6,272 bases of DNA from Candidatus Omnitrophota bacterium (GCA_023247135.1 JAHFHB010000123.1:1-6272), one strand, 5' to 3'. Numbered from the stretch's first letter, positions 1 through 6,272 are shown. The notes: generated by a model not told the origin, from the sequence alone. Program-made: numbers and translations.

Positions 1-1
1 A

Positions 2-868
2 TTCGCGAAAGGCGAAGCATTGTCGCCGCAGGAATTTTGGGAGAACGTGGCGACAAAGCTTGAAGCCATGAAAAAAAACGGAGGCGTCTCAATTCCGGAA
101 GCGACGGACTTTTTGCATCGTGAGGTGAGAGCGTTTGTCGAAAGCCAAGGCACCACGAATACGATTAATAAAGATGTGGCCAATGACTTCAATTCTGCGG
201 TGCTCAAGGCGTTTGCTCCCGATCAAAAGATTTCAGAGGGCGGGGCTTTTGCCGTCAATTTTACCGGCGCAGAAGATCTGGGGACGCTGGCGCTTATGGC
301 GCGGGTTATCGCGCAGCAGCTGGCCAACAATCAGAACACGCTTTTAATTGCCAGTGCCGACCGAACGCAGCGCCAAACCTTTGGCAAGGAGCTGGGCCGG
401 CAAGGTGTTGCGGATCTCCATCGTATAGAGGTTCCCAATTTGGCCCGGGTCAACGCCAGTATTTATCTGGGCCCGGCGCAGGGTAAGCTGCCCGTGATCT
501 ATGATGCGATGGGGCGGCCGGTGGGTGAGGGCATGACCGGCATCGGTGCGAACCATGATTTAGATTCGAAAAAGATCGTGACTCCCGCTGATCTGGCGCT
601 GACGCAGTTTTCCAGAACGCTGCTGCAGTTTGCTGCGGCGCGTTATGTCGCTTTCGCCAAACCCGGTGCTTCCGTGAATGCCCTGCTTAAAGCGGCGCTC
701 ATCAAAGAGCAGGGCCTGGTTGCTTTTGCCAAAGAGATCCAGGATATTCCGGACCTTTTCCAGGCGGACGGCCAAAACAACCTGGCGGTTTCTGAAAATG
801 CCGTTTTCAAAATGCTTAATTTTGTGACGGAAATGAGAGCCAAAGAAGCCGTCAAGTCCGCCGCGTAA
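2..868 (+). CDS. Hypothetical protein, 3' part (5' end outside or uncertain)
   Basis: I do not recognise this protein. The frame is open from base 2, giving 288 visible residues to the TAA at 866-868. A TTG at 20-22 is the first possible start inside the window, but no convincing Shine-Dalgarno sequence favours it, so I treat the gene as entering from the left. The sequence looks soluble, with no signal peptide or membrane segment. It mixes helices with short hydrophobic strands. A stretch around DNA 245-365 (FAVNFTG, then a helix, then TLLIASADRTQ) has a strand-helix-strand look, and a glycine-rich segment MGRPVGEGMTGIG lies at about 508-549. The tail is helical and ends in basic, alanine-rich residues. 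It could be the C-terminal region of one of the large multidomain proteins typical of Omnitrophota, but that is inference. It is followed at once by the 876-934 hairpin, so it is the last gene of its transcript. The coding call is strong; the function is unknown. Confidence 0.75.
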   Translation, partial: FAKGEALSPQEFWENVATKLEAMKKNGGVSIPEATDFLHREVRAFVESQGTTNTINKDVANDFNSAVLKAFAPDQKISEGGAFAVNFTGAEDLGTLALMARVIAQQLANNQNTLLIASADRTQRQTFGKELGRQGVADLHRIEVPNLARVNASIYLGPAQGKLPVIYDAMGRPVGEGMTGIGANHDLDSKKIVTPADLALTQFSRTLLQFAAARYVAFAKPGASVNALLKAALIKEQGLVAFAKEIQDIPDLFQADGQNNLAVSENAVFKMLNFVTEMRAKEAVKSAA

Positions 869-875
869 CGCAACG

Positions 876-934
876 AAAAAGGGGACAGGCTACTTTTTGA
901 AGTTACACACCAAAAAGTAGCCTGTCCCCTTTTT
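876..934. repeat. Perfect 24-bp inverted repeat, REP-like GGGGACAGGCTAC hairpin
   Basis: Bases 876-899 and 911-934 are exact reverse complements, separated by the 11-nt loop AAGTTACACAC. Each arm is A5-GGGGACAGGCTAC-T5 plus one closing G-C pair. From memory, hairpins with a GGGGACAGGCTAC core are dispersed in many uncultivated bacterial genomes and in some Deltaproteobacteria. Some accompany REP-associated Y1 (IS200-like) transposases. No transposase gene lies in this window, so it would be a non-autonomous copy. The arms carry no substitution, which suggests recent spread or selection on the fold. Confidence 0.8.
876..934. terminator. Bidirectional rho-independent terminator formed by the repeat
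   Basis: On the + strand, the GC-rich stem (881-893 paired with 917-929) is followed by T5 at 930-934. On the - strand, the same stem is followed by T5, the complement of A5 at 876-880. It starts 8 nt after the stop of the upstream gene and lies about 80 nt before the next promoter. Termination of the upstream transcript is therefore likely, whatever the origin of the repeat. Confidence 0.6.
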
Positions 935-1011
935 AAGCTCGCAGGCTTCTGAAACCAGACTTGGGCGTGTCCATTGGCCCAAGGGGCGGGGCTTATTAAG
1001 ATTTGCCCGGG

Positions 1012-1040
1012 TTGCGAGGTCCGGCGGGCTCTGGTATGAT
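1012..1040 (+). promoter_or_regulatory. Sigma-70-type extended -10 promoter for the PEPCK-like gene
   Basis: A -35 hexamer TTGCGA (1012-1017, 4/6 to consensus) is separated by 17 bp from a -10 hexamer TATGAT (1035-1040, 5/6). TG at 1032-1033 adds an extended -10 element. Transcription would begin near 1047, leaving a leader of about 15 nt that just includes the ribosome binding site. The site lies between the hairpin terminator and the gene, which is where a promoter is expected. Confidence 0.6.
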
Positions 1041-1051
1041 ACAGGCAAACC

Positions 1052-1057
1052 GAGGTG
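1052..1057 (+). promoter_or_regulatory. Shine-Dalgarno site deciding the GTG start at 1062
   Basis: GAGGTG at 1052-1057 lies 4 nt before the GTG at 1062-1064. There is no in-frame ATG nearby upstream: the ATG at 1036 is in another frame and inside the -10 box. This supports the non-ATG start at 1062. Confidence 0.6.
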
Positions 1058-1061
1058 CCCA

Positions 1062-4000
1062 GTGGACTCCGCAGAACAGCCAGGCTCAGCCGCATTCCGT
1101 TATACCGCCCCGAGCGATAAGAATAAATTATTGCAGTACATTAATTTAAAGCTGGCTTCGCTCGACCAGCCCATCGTGGGCCGCGGCGATGATCTGATTG
1201 AAATCGCCCAGCCGCTTCTGCGCAATTATCAGGAAAAAGACCGCCTGCTTTTCAATTATCTCTGCCCGGCCGACCGCCGTATTCAAAATTTCATCGACGA
1301 TTATTTGAAAGATGCCGTGCTGGATGAGAAAGTGCGTTTGCCGGTGCACACGCTGACGCTGGATTTTTACGGCATTGCGCGCATGATTTCACTGCCGGCC
1401 GCCAGTGATGTTTTTTCATCGAACATCATTAATTCCTATCGCCTCAAACAAGGTGTGCTGCATAACCCCAAAAGCGACCGCCGTACCACACAGGGCGTTT
1501 TTCACATTGTCGAAGGCGGCCTGCCGATTCCTGATGACAAGAAAGCGGTGCCGCCCGTTGCGTTTGCCAATCTGCTTAAAGAAGCGCTTCGTCCTCCGCG
1601 CGAGCTGCTGCGTTTGCCCTACACCTCGGATCAAAAAAAACAGGCGGAACTTTTCGTCTCTTTGATGATGCGCCCCATGGTGGTGCCGGAAGTGAAAGGA
1701 TTTACGCCATTGAAAACAATGGAAATCCGGTTTTTTGCGCCCGGCAACCTGGTCAGCAATCTTGATTTTGTGGAATCCATTTTTGGCAATGCCGGCGATC
1801 CGTACCTGCCGGAAAATGACGCGGGCCTGGATGTCGAGCACTGGACCGGCCATACCGGCTGTGTGATTCTGGCGCCGCATCTTGTGAATCTAACGAAGAA
1901 GGAATTGGGTCTGCCGCATTGGGACATGGCGACGGAACGTCAGCGCAAGGATGGCATGTGCTGGGCTTCCGAAGAAGAAATCTACAACGGGGGTGATTCC
2001 TTCAAGGTGACGTGCCGCGATGAACGCGGCGTCATGGTGACGCTGATCGCGGATAATTATTTCGGCTACTGCAAGAAAGAAGTCAAGACCCAGATCAGTT
2101 TTTCAGCCAATCTTTTCGGGCTTGCCGAAGAAGAACACTCCGGCGGCGCGGCCGCGTTTCCCAGTTACGTGCTGGGCGAAAGCTTTCACGTGGAAAGCAA
2201 GATGCCGCAGAACAACGTGCCCTTCGATGAAATGGCCGAAACGTTTGCGCCGGCCATGGAAGTCAAGCCCGAAGGCTACGCGATTGACCGCAAATATCCG
2301 GACATTCTTTATGTGCCGCTCGACGCCAAGTTCAGTGTGAAACACGAAAAAATCACCTGGCTGTACCGCGGTCGTGAGCAATCCATCAAGCTTTTGCCGT
2401 GGCAGACTTACGTCTACCCGTTCGGCTACAAAATCGAAATGCAGAAACATGCGGGCAGCGGCGTCTGGCGCCTTGTCGGCACCGTGCCGGAGGGAACGCT
2501 TTGCCACAAGCCCTGCACGGTTTCAGGCGGCGGCAAGTCAGAAATTTCAAAATCGATTGAGTACGCGATCATTCATGGCCCAGTATTCGTGGCTGATTTC
2601 CATAAAGACTTCGACATGGTTGCCGAGATCCTGGCCCGCGATTACAGCGACCGCTTTGAGCGTAGTTTCGCTGAAAAGCGCCCGAGCCGCCCGATTTTGA
2701 GCGAAGAGCGCTCGCTCGGTTCCGTGATCAAGCTGTTGACGCCTTCGGCGGAGTACACCGAATCCTACAACCGCTGGCTCGACTTGATTGCCCCGCACGT
2801 GCGCGAATTGGTGTTCGTGGTCAAACGCTATTACAAACCTGAGTGGAACGACAATTGGCGCAGTCATTTTAACGTCGACATCATCAACGGGCACATGGGG
2901 CACGAGCTCAAATACAATAACAGAACTCTCGTGGCGAACTATCTGCGTGTTGGTATGGAAAAAGACGGGGCCTGGCGGACTTTTAAATTGCGGCAGGATT
3001 TCAACGCGGCCGTCAAGATTCAGGCCGAAGATGATATCACCGCGTCTGTCGTTGTGCCGGCGCGCGACCTCAAACATCTCAATCCCGAATATGACCAGCC
3101 GTCTGTGAAAATCGTGGCCAATTGCGAGTACCGGCTTTTTCAGCGGCCCGATGATGCGATTCACCGCGGTTTTGATAAACAGACCGAGGCTGACATTGCG
3201 GGCAAGGATGTCTTTTTATCCAATTTTGAACCGCTGACTCTGGAAGATGCACGCGACATGGTGGAGGATGCCACGGGGATCGATCAGTTTTCAGAGCCGA
3301 TGCACGATTTTATCTGGAGCATCGTGAATGAGAACAAACAGGGCTATTTTGTTTCTTCGGCGCATCCGCGCGTGGTCGACGGCAAACCGTCCAAAAATCC
3401 GCGTTACCTTCAGGACCGGCCTGATCTTGTGAATCCGCGCTCGGCGTATCTCGCGGAAATGGGCGCGCGCATTTCCAGAAAAGTTCCGGTGAGTGAGCCG
3501 GTGTATTTCCCGGTCAATGCCGTGCTGCCGGGCCGGCGCAACAATCCGCCCGACCCCGCGCATCGTCTGCGTCCGCTGGCTGTTTACAACCCGATTCATT
3601 ACCAGGAACTGCCGGAGCTTTTTATGGATTTCATTGCGAGCGTGACCGGCAAATCGCCGTCCACGACGGGCGCGGGGTCCGAAGGCGCGTTGACCAAGGG
3701 CCCGTTTAACGCATTGCTTCCCGTCACGGATCTGAACAATGCGCTCGTCTCTTACATTCTCACGGGTTATGAAGGTTTTGGCTCGGCGGCCGGTTATGTG
3801 GGGCCGAAGATCCGCGTGGATCACGACATCAGTCTGCTGATGCCTGAGATCTGGTGCCGCATGAGCGTGGCCGAGCGCGACCCCAAGTACCTGATTGAAA
3901 ACGGGTATTTGGAGCGGCTCGAGGATTTCGAATACAAGGGTCAGCGCATTTTTGCCAGCCGTCTGGGTTACCGCATCACCATGCGTTTTGTGCTCGCGTT

Positions 4001-4547
4001 TTTCGGCCGCATGTTCAACAATCCCAATGCGGTTTTTAGCGAAGAAATTTTGAAGCCTGAATTGCAGAACATGGATGTTTTCGCCGACGGCATGAACAAC
4101 ATTGTCGAGGCCGGAAAAACGGCGGCTGAGGCTTACTTCGCCGACGGCAGTATCGAGCTTGCGATTCCGCCGCTGAAAGCGCTGCTGCACATCATGGTGG
4201 ATGGCCAGTTCCACGGGCAGGATATCCGCCACCCGGAAGTGCGCGGGCTTTTTGCGCGCGAATCCCTGCTTAAGTCTTCCTGGTATCTCGAAAGGCTTCA
4301 GGCCAAACAGCGCGCAGATATTGCGCTCTGGCAAAAACACATCAAGTATTTACAGGACTTTCTCACCAAGCCCAGCCACCTTGAGGCGGCCTCCGATCTC
4401 GGCGTGCGCGGCCGTCTGGCGCATGCGCGCAAAATGCTTGCACGCGTGGAGTCCAGTGATTATCTCAAGAGCCTGCACGGCACCCTCGGCCTTGACCCCG
4501 GCGTTTTCAGCCGCACCTTCCTGAACGTCCGCAGCGAAAAAAATTAA
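1062..4547 (+). CDS. Probable PPi-dependent phosphoenolpyruvate carboxykinase (EC 4.1.1.38)
   Basis: This 1161-residue cytosolic-looking protein has no signal or membrane segment. The family interconverts PEP, CO2 and phosphate with oxaloacetate and pyrophosphate. PEPCK-like motifs appear in the family's order. NPKSDRRT at 135-142 resembles the substrate-arginine strand of GTP-PEPCK (DPRDVARVESKT). NYFGYCKKEVK at 332-342, then SFSAN at 346-350, resemble YAGEMKK and HCSAN of ATP-PEPCK. A P-loop-like SGGGKSE lies at 488-494. VFVADFHKDFD at 508-518 resembles the kinase-2 metal strand. NPRS at 791-794 and PVNAVLPGRRNNP at 817-829 resemble NPNSR and IIFGGRRP of GTP-PEPCK. Nucleotide PEPCKs are about 530-620 residues; the PPi type is about 1100-1200, so the length fits only the latter. 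The GTG start is backed by a Shine-Dalgarno sequence and a promoter. Its stop overlaps that of the convergent lplA. An uncharacterised PEPCK-fold paralogue is the main alternative. The motif matches were made by eye. Confidence 0.72.
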   Translation: MDSAEQPGSAAFRYTAPSDKNKLLQYINLKLASLDQPIVGRGDDLIEIAQPLLRNYQEKDRLLFNYLCPADRRIQNFIDDYLKDAVLDEKVRLPVHTLTLDFYGIARMISLPAASDVFSSNIINSYRLKQGVLHNPKSDRRTTQGVFHIVEGGLPIPDDKKAVPPVAFANLLKEALRPPRELLRLPYTSDQKKQAELFVSLMMRPMVVPEVKGFTPLKTMEIRFFAPGNLVSNLDFVESIFGNAGDPYLPENDAGLDVEHWTGHTGCVILAPHLVNLTKKELGLPHWDMATERQRKDGMCWASEEEIYNGGDSFKVTCRDERGVMVTLIADNYFGYCKKEVKTQISFSANLFGLAEEEHSGGAAAFPSYVLGESFHVESKMPQNNVPFDEMAETFAPAMEVKPEGYAIDRKYPDILYVPLDAKFSVKHEKITWLYRGREQSIKLLPWQTYVYPFGYKIEMQKHAGSGVWRLVGTVPEGTLCHKPCTVSGGGKSEISKSIEYAIIHGPVFVADFHKDFDMVAEILARDYSDRFERSFAEKRPSRPILSEERSLGSVIKLLTPSAEYTESYNRWLDLIAPHVRELVFVVKRYYKPEWNDNWRSHFNVDIINGHMGHELKYNNRTLVANYLRVGMEKDGAWRTFKLRQDFNAAVKIQAEDDITASVVVPARDLKHLNPEYDQPSVKIVANCEYRLFQRPDDAIHRGFDKQTEADIAGKDVFLSNFEPLTLEDARDMVEDATGIDQFSEPMHDFIWSIVNENKQGYFVSSAHPRVVDGKPSKNPRYLQDRPDLVNPRSAYLAEMGARISRKVPVSEPVYFPVNAVLPGRRNNPPDPAHRLRPLAVYNPIHYQELPELFMDFIASVTGKSPSTTGAGSEGALTKGPFNALLPVTDLNNALVSYILTGYEGFGSAAGYVGPKIRVDHDISLLMPEIWCRMSVAERDPKYLIENGYLERLEDFEYKGQRIFASRLGYRITMRFVLAFFGRMFNNPNAVFSEEILKPELQNMDVFADGMNNIVEAGKTAAEAYFADGSIELAIPPLKALLHIMVDGQFHGQDIRHPEVRGLFARESLLKSSWYLERLQAKQRADIALWQKHIKYLQDFLTKPSHLEAASDLGVRGRLAHARKMLARVESSDYLKSLHGTLGLDPGVFSRTFLNVRSEKN

Positions 4548-5275
4548 AATTTAGAGTTCCAGGAATCGCGGGAGTATCTGGATTCTACCAGAGCGTCAAT
4601 CGCCGCGTGCGGAATCGAGCTTTCGGCGAGCGGGGTGTGGGCGTTCCAGACGCGGCATAACGCCTGTTTGATTTGAGCGGAAGAAAGCGGCAGGCAGGTG
4701 ACAAACTCCTGATGCGCGCGGTTTTTGCGGTAGTCCGGCTGGCGCGACGGCATGGCCAGATAGCGGGGAATCAGCGCAAGGTTAAAGTCTGATAAAAGAA
4801 ATGTGCCGTGGAAAAGAATATACCGGCGCCGGCGCCGCTGGGCATTGCCCGAAACCTTCAACCCGCCGAGGGCAAGGTCGCTGATCCCAAGCACCTCCAG
4901 ATGATTTCCGGAAAGCAGGGGAGTCAGGGCATCGCGGTGCCGCTGAAGAACGTACGTATTCGTTTGAGTAAGATTTTTGAGTTCCGGGCGCGCGTGTGTA
5001 TCCAAAATCAGGCTGTAATTCATGCAGCCGGGCCCCTGCAGAACGGCTCCTCCGCCCGACGGGCGGCGCAAAATAGGAATACCCTCGGCCCGGCAAGAAG
5101 TTATAGCCACTTCGACCCCGGTTTTGTTAGAATACCCCAACACGACGAAATGCTGTTGAGGTTCCCAAAACCTCAATATTTCGCCGTCTGAGTGATCCTC
5201 ACATCGATCCAGCAGGGCTTCATCGCAGGCGAGGTTATGCCCGGCATGGTCAAAGGTTAAGTCGAGAGAGTGCAT
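4544..5275 (-). CDS. lplA: Lipoate-protein ligase A family protein (BPL/LplA/LipB fold)
   Basis: This 243-residue cytosolic enzyme is predicted to attach lipoate, or transfer octanoyl or lipoyl groups, onto lysines of E2 or GcvH lipoyl domains. The family signature is clear. NLACDEALL at 14-22 is the first helix, and FVVLGYSN at 43-50 follows. RRPSGGGAV at 70-78 is the acyl-adenylate binding loop. LKVSGNAQ at 139-146 carries the conserved lysine K140, equivalent by position to the catalytic lysine of LplA. FHGTFLL at 155-161 completes the core. There is no separate C-terminal accessory domain: E. coli LplA is 338 residues. The short form could be a single-domain ligase needing a partner, or an amidotransferase. 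The ATG at 5273-5275 is preceded by GGAG 9 nt upstream. The gene converges on the PEPCK-like gene and diverges from aceE, whose E2 partner is the likely substrate. The run R147-R151 is a usual basic patch at this site. Confidence 0.88.
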   Translation of the reverse strand: MHSLDLTFDHAGHNLACDEALLDRCEDHSDGEILRFWEPQQHFVVLGYSNKTGVEVAITSCRAEGIPILRRPSGGGAVLQGPGCMNYSLILDTHARPELKNLTQTNTYVLQRHRDALTPLLSGNHLEVLGISDLALGGLKVSGNAQRRRRRYILFHGTFLLSDFNLALIPRYLAMPSRQPDYRKNRAHQEFVTCLPLSSAQIKQALCRVWNAHTPLAESSIPHAAIDALVESRYSRDSWNSKF

Positions 5276-5284
5276 GGTGTAACG

Positions 5285-5288
5285 CTCC
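5285..5288 (-). promoter_or_regulatory. Shine-Dalgarno site of the lipoate ligase gene
   Basis: The minus strand reads GGAG at 5288-5285, followed by 9 nt and then the ATG at 5275-5273. This supports the annotated start. No clear minus-strand promoter could be found further upstream, although a TATTAT at 5334-5329 is possible. Confidence 0.45.
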
Positions 5289-5304
5289 GGCCCTTTCGTC
5301 TGAC

Positions 5305-5325
5305 TGTAAAAAGCTTTACACGTGT
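5305..5325. promoter_or_regulatory. Operator-like overlapping palindromes in the lplA/aceE divergent region
   Basis: TGTAAA (5305-5310) and TTTACA (5315-5320) form a perfect 6-bp dyad around AAGC. ACACGTGT (5318-5325) is a second perfect palindrome sharing three bases with it. Together they cover the -35 and spacer region of the candidate aceE promoter, where a repressor would block RNA polymerase. The half-sites recall TyrR boxes (TGTAAA-N6-TTTACA), but the spacing is 4 rather than 6, so no regulator can be named. The site lies between the two divergent genes and could serve both. Confidence 0.4.
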
Positions 5326-5333
5326 GAGATAAT
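5325..5333 (+). promoter_or_regulatory. Candidate extended -10 element for aceE
   Basis: TGA followed by GATAAT (5328-5333, 5/6 to TATAAT) makes an extended -10 motif. The hexamer 17 bp upstream, TGTAAA at 5305-5310, is a weak -35 (3/6) and is also the left half of the dyad. Transcription would start near 5340, giving a leader of roughly 90 nt to the ATG at 5429. Confidence 0.4.
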
Positions 5334-5428
5334 ACAAATCTTTACTCAATCCGGAAGCCCCTGAAGAGGCTTGCGGCAGCGTGGCTTACATGTCCCGCGG
5401 CCGTATTGTATTGAAAAACAACCAAGCA

Positions 5429-6272
5429 ATGCAAACCAAGACAGAAACCATGGAAAACCCGGCCGAGTCCAATCCCCTCGAGACAGAACGTTGGCTTGAA
5501 TCCCTGGAGTACGTTTTTGCCAGTATTCTCAAGAATCAGGGGCAGGAACACGCGCGGATTTTGCTTGAGAAGCTGACCAGCCGCCTGCGCAAGTCCGGAA
5601 TGAACGTCCCCAAAGGGGTCAGCACCCCTTACATTAATACCATTCCAGCTGATGCCGAACCGGCTTACCCCGGCGACCGTGAACTGGAACGCCGCATTAA
5701 AAGTTACATTCGCTGGAACGCCATGGCCATGGTGGTCAAGGCCAACCGCATTCATAACGGCCTGGGCGGCCACATTTCAACCTTTGCTTCGTCCGCCACG
5801 CTTTATGAGGTAGGATTCAATCATTTTTTTCGTGGCGGGGACGACGGCACGCCGGCCGACATGGTTTACTTTCAAGGTCATGCGTCCCCGGGCAATTACG
5901 CGCGCGCCTACCTCGAGCGCCGCATGGACGCCAAAAAACTCCACAATTTTCGCCAGGAACTTGGCAAAGGCGGCGGGCTTTCTTCGTATCCGCATCCTTA
6001 TTTGATGCCGGATTTCTGGCAGTTCCCGACAGTCTCCATGGGGCTTGGTCCCGTGATGTCCATTTACCAGGCCCGCTTCAGCCGTTATCTTTCAGCGCGA
6101 AAATTTATCGATCGTGCCAAAGAACCGCGGGTCTGGGCTTTTGTGGGCGACGGCGAATCGGATGAACCCGAAACGCTGGGTGCGTTGAGCCTGGCCGGCC
6201 GCGAAGGTCTGGACAATCTGACCTGGGTGGTCAATTGCAACCTGCAGCGGCTCGACGGGCCGGTGCGTGGCA
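5429..6272 (+). CDS. aceE: Pyruvate dehydrogenase E1 component, homodimeric type, N-terminal part
   Basis: The frame is open to the window end (281 codons of a family of about 890 residues), so the 3' two-thirds are missing. AceE uses thiamine diphosphate to decarboxylate pyruvate and acetylate the lipoyl group of E2. The match to E. coli AceE, from memory, is close throughout: LETERWLESLE near the start, then YINTIP, YPGDRELERRI, IRWNAMAMV, GGHISTF (H115), FNHFFRG, YFQGHASPG (H151), GLSSYPHP, FWQFPTVSMGLGP and CNLQRLDGPV. The thiamine diphosphate and metal motif is GDGESDEPE (from G240) with the closing NCN at 269-271. The start is uncertain. In-frame ATGs lie at 5390, 5429 and 5450 and a GTG at 5381. 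The ATG at 5450 gives the N-terminus nearest E. coli in length (GGH histidine at 108 versus about 106). None has a well-placed Shine-Dalgarno sequence; GAAGAGG at 5363-5369 is 11 nt before the GTG. Downstream genes, possibly E2 and E3, lie outside the window. Confidence 0.95.
   Translation, partial: MQTKTETMENPAESNPLETERWLESLEYVFASILKNQGQEHARILLEKLTSRLRKSGMNVPKGVSTPYINTIPADAEPAYPGDRELERRIKSYIRWNAMAMVVKANRIHNGLGGHISTFASSATLYEVGFNHFFRGGDDGTPADMVYFQGHASPGNYARAYLERRMDAKKLHNFRQELGKGGGLSSYPHPYLMPDFWQFPTVSMGLGPVMSIYQARFSRYLSARKFIDRAKEPRVWAFVGDGESDEPETLGALSLAGREGLDNLTWVVNCNLQRLDGPVRG

Noticed and set aside
960..983. CTTGGGC / GCCCAAG inverted repeat with a 10-nt loop
   Set aside because: The 7-bp stem is within what chance gives in GC-rich intergenic DNA, no T-run follows, and a far better terminator lies just upstream.
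643..1095. 150-codon minus-strand frame crossing the hairpin
   Set aside because: It overlaps the end of the first gene, the whole repeat and the promoter, and its composition is that of an antisense shadow.
2547..3164. 205-codon minus-strand open frame
   Set aside because: It is antisense to the motif-bearing middle of the PEPCK-like gene and shows no family signature or ribosome binding site.
3291..4340. 349-codon open frame on the minus strand
   Set aside because: It lies wholly inside the PEPCK-like gene, in the antisense frame of a GC-biased coding sequence, and its translation is rich in Arg and His with no recognisable motif.
4826..4842. GGCGCC tandem motif resembling a simple repeat
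   Set aside because: It encodes the arginine run R147-R151 of the lipoate ligase core, a normal basic patch at this place in the family.
4808..5191. 127-codon plus-strand frame
   Set aside because: It is antisense to the lipoate ligase, whose signature motifs are clear on the other strand.
5721..5733. Doubled CCATGG
   Set aside because: It encodes Ala-Met-Ala-Met in the conserved AceE segment after IRWN; it is a coding coincidence.
5342..5773. 143-codon minus-strand frame over the aceE start
   Set aside because: The opposite strand encodes an unmistakable AceE N-terminus; this frame is its shadow.

Overview
The window reads as a GC-moderate bacterial chromosome segment. It probably comes from an uncultivated lineage such as Candidatus Omnitrophota or another PVC-related group. 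That placement is an inference from two things: a very large PEP carboxykinase-like protein next to a homodimeric pyruvate dehydrogenase, and a style of GGGGACAGG hairpin repeat that I associate with such genomes. No rRNA or other marker gene is present to confirm it.

Layout. Positions 2-868 (+) carry the 3' end of an unrecognised protein. Eight bases after its stop, 876-934 form a perfect 24-bp inverted repeat that can act as a bidirectional terminator and looks like a dispersed REP-type element. A good extended -10 promoter (1012-1040) and a Shine-Dalgarno sequence lead into 1062-4547 (+), a 1161-residue protein. I identify it as a probable PPi-dependent phosphoenolpyruvate carboxykinase, from PEPCK-like motifs in the expected order and a length about twice that of nucleotide-dependent PEPCK. 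Convergent to it, with the two stop codons overlapping in TTAA, is 4544-5275 (-), a short lipoate-protein ligase A family protein. A divergent intergenic region (5276-5428) holds a TGTAAA-N4-TTTACA dyad, an overlapping ACACGTGT palindrome and a candidate extended -10. It leads into 5429-6272 (+), the N-terminal third of the homodimeric pyruvate dehydrogenase E1 (AceE), cut by the window end.

How the genes fit together. PEPCK acts at the PEP/oxaloacetate branch point, AceE starts oxidative decarboxylation of pyruvate to acetyl-CoA, and the LplA-type enzyme would attach lipoyl groups to the E2 partner of AceE. The three genes therefore form a loose PEP-pyruvate-acetyl-CoA node rather than a single operon, because lplA faces the other way from its neighbours. 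The most interesting points are the probable PPi-PEPCK, the perfect hairpin repeat, and the operator-like dyad between lplA and aceE.
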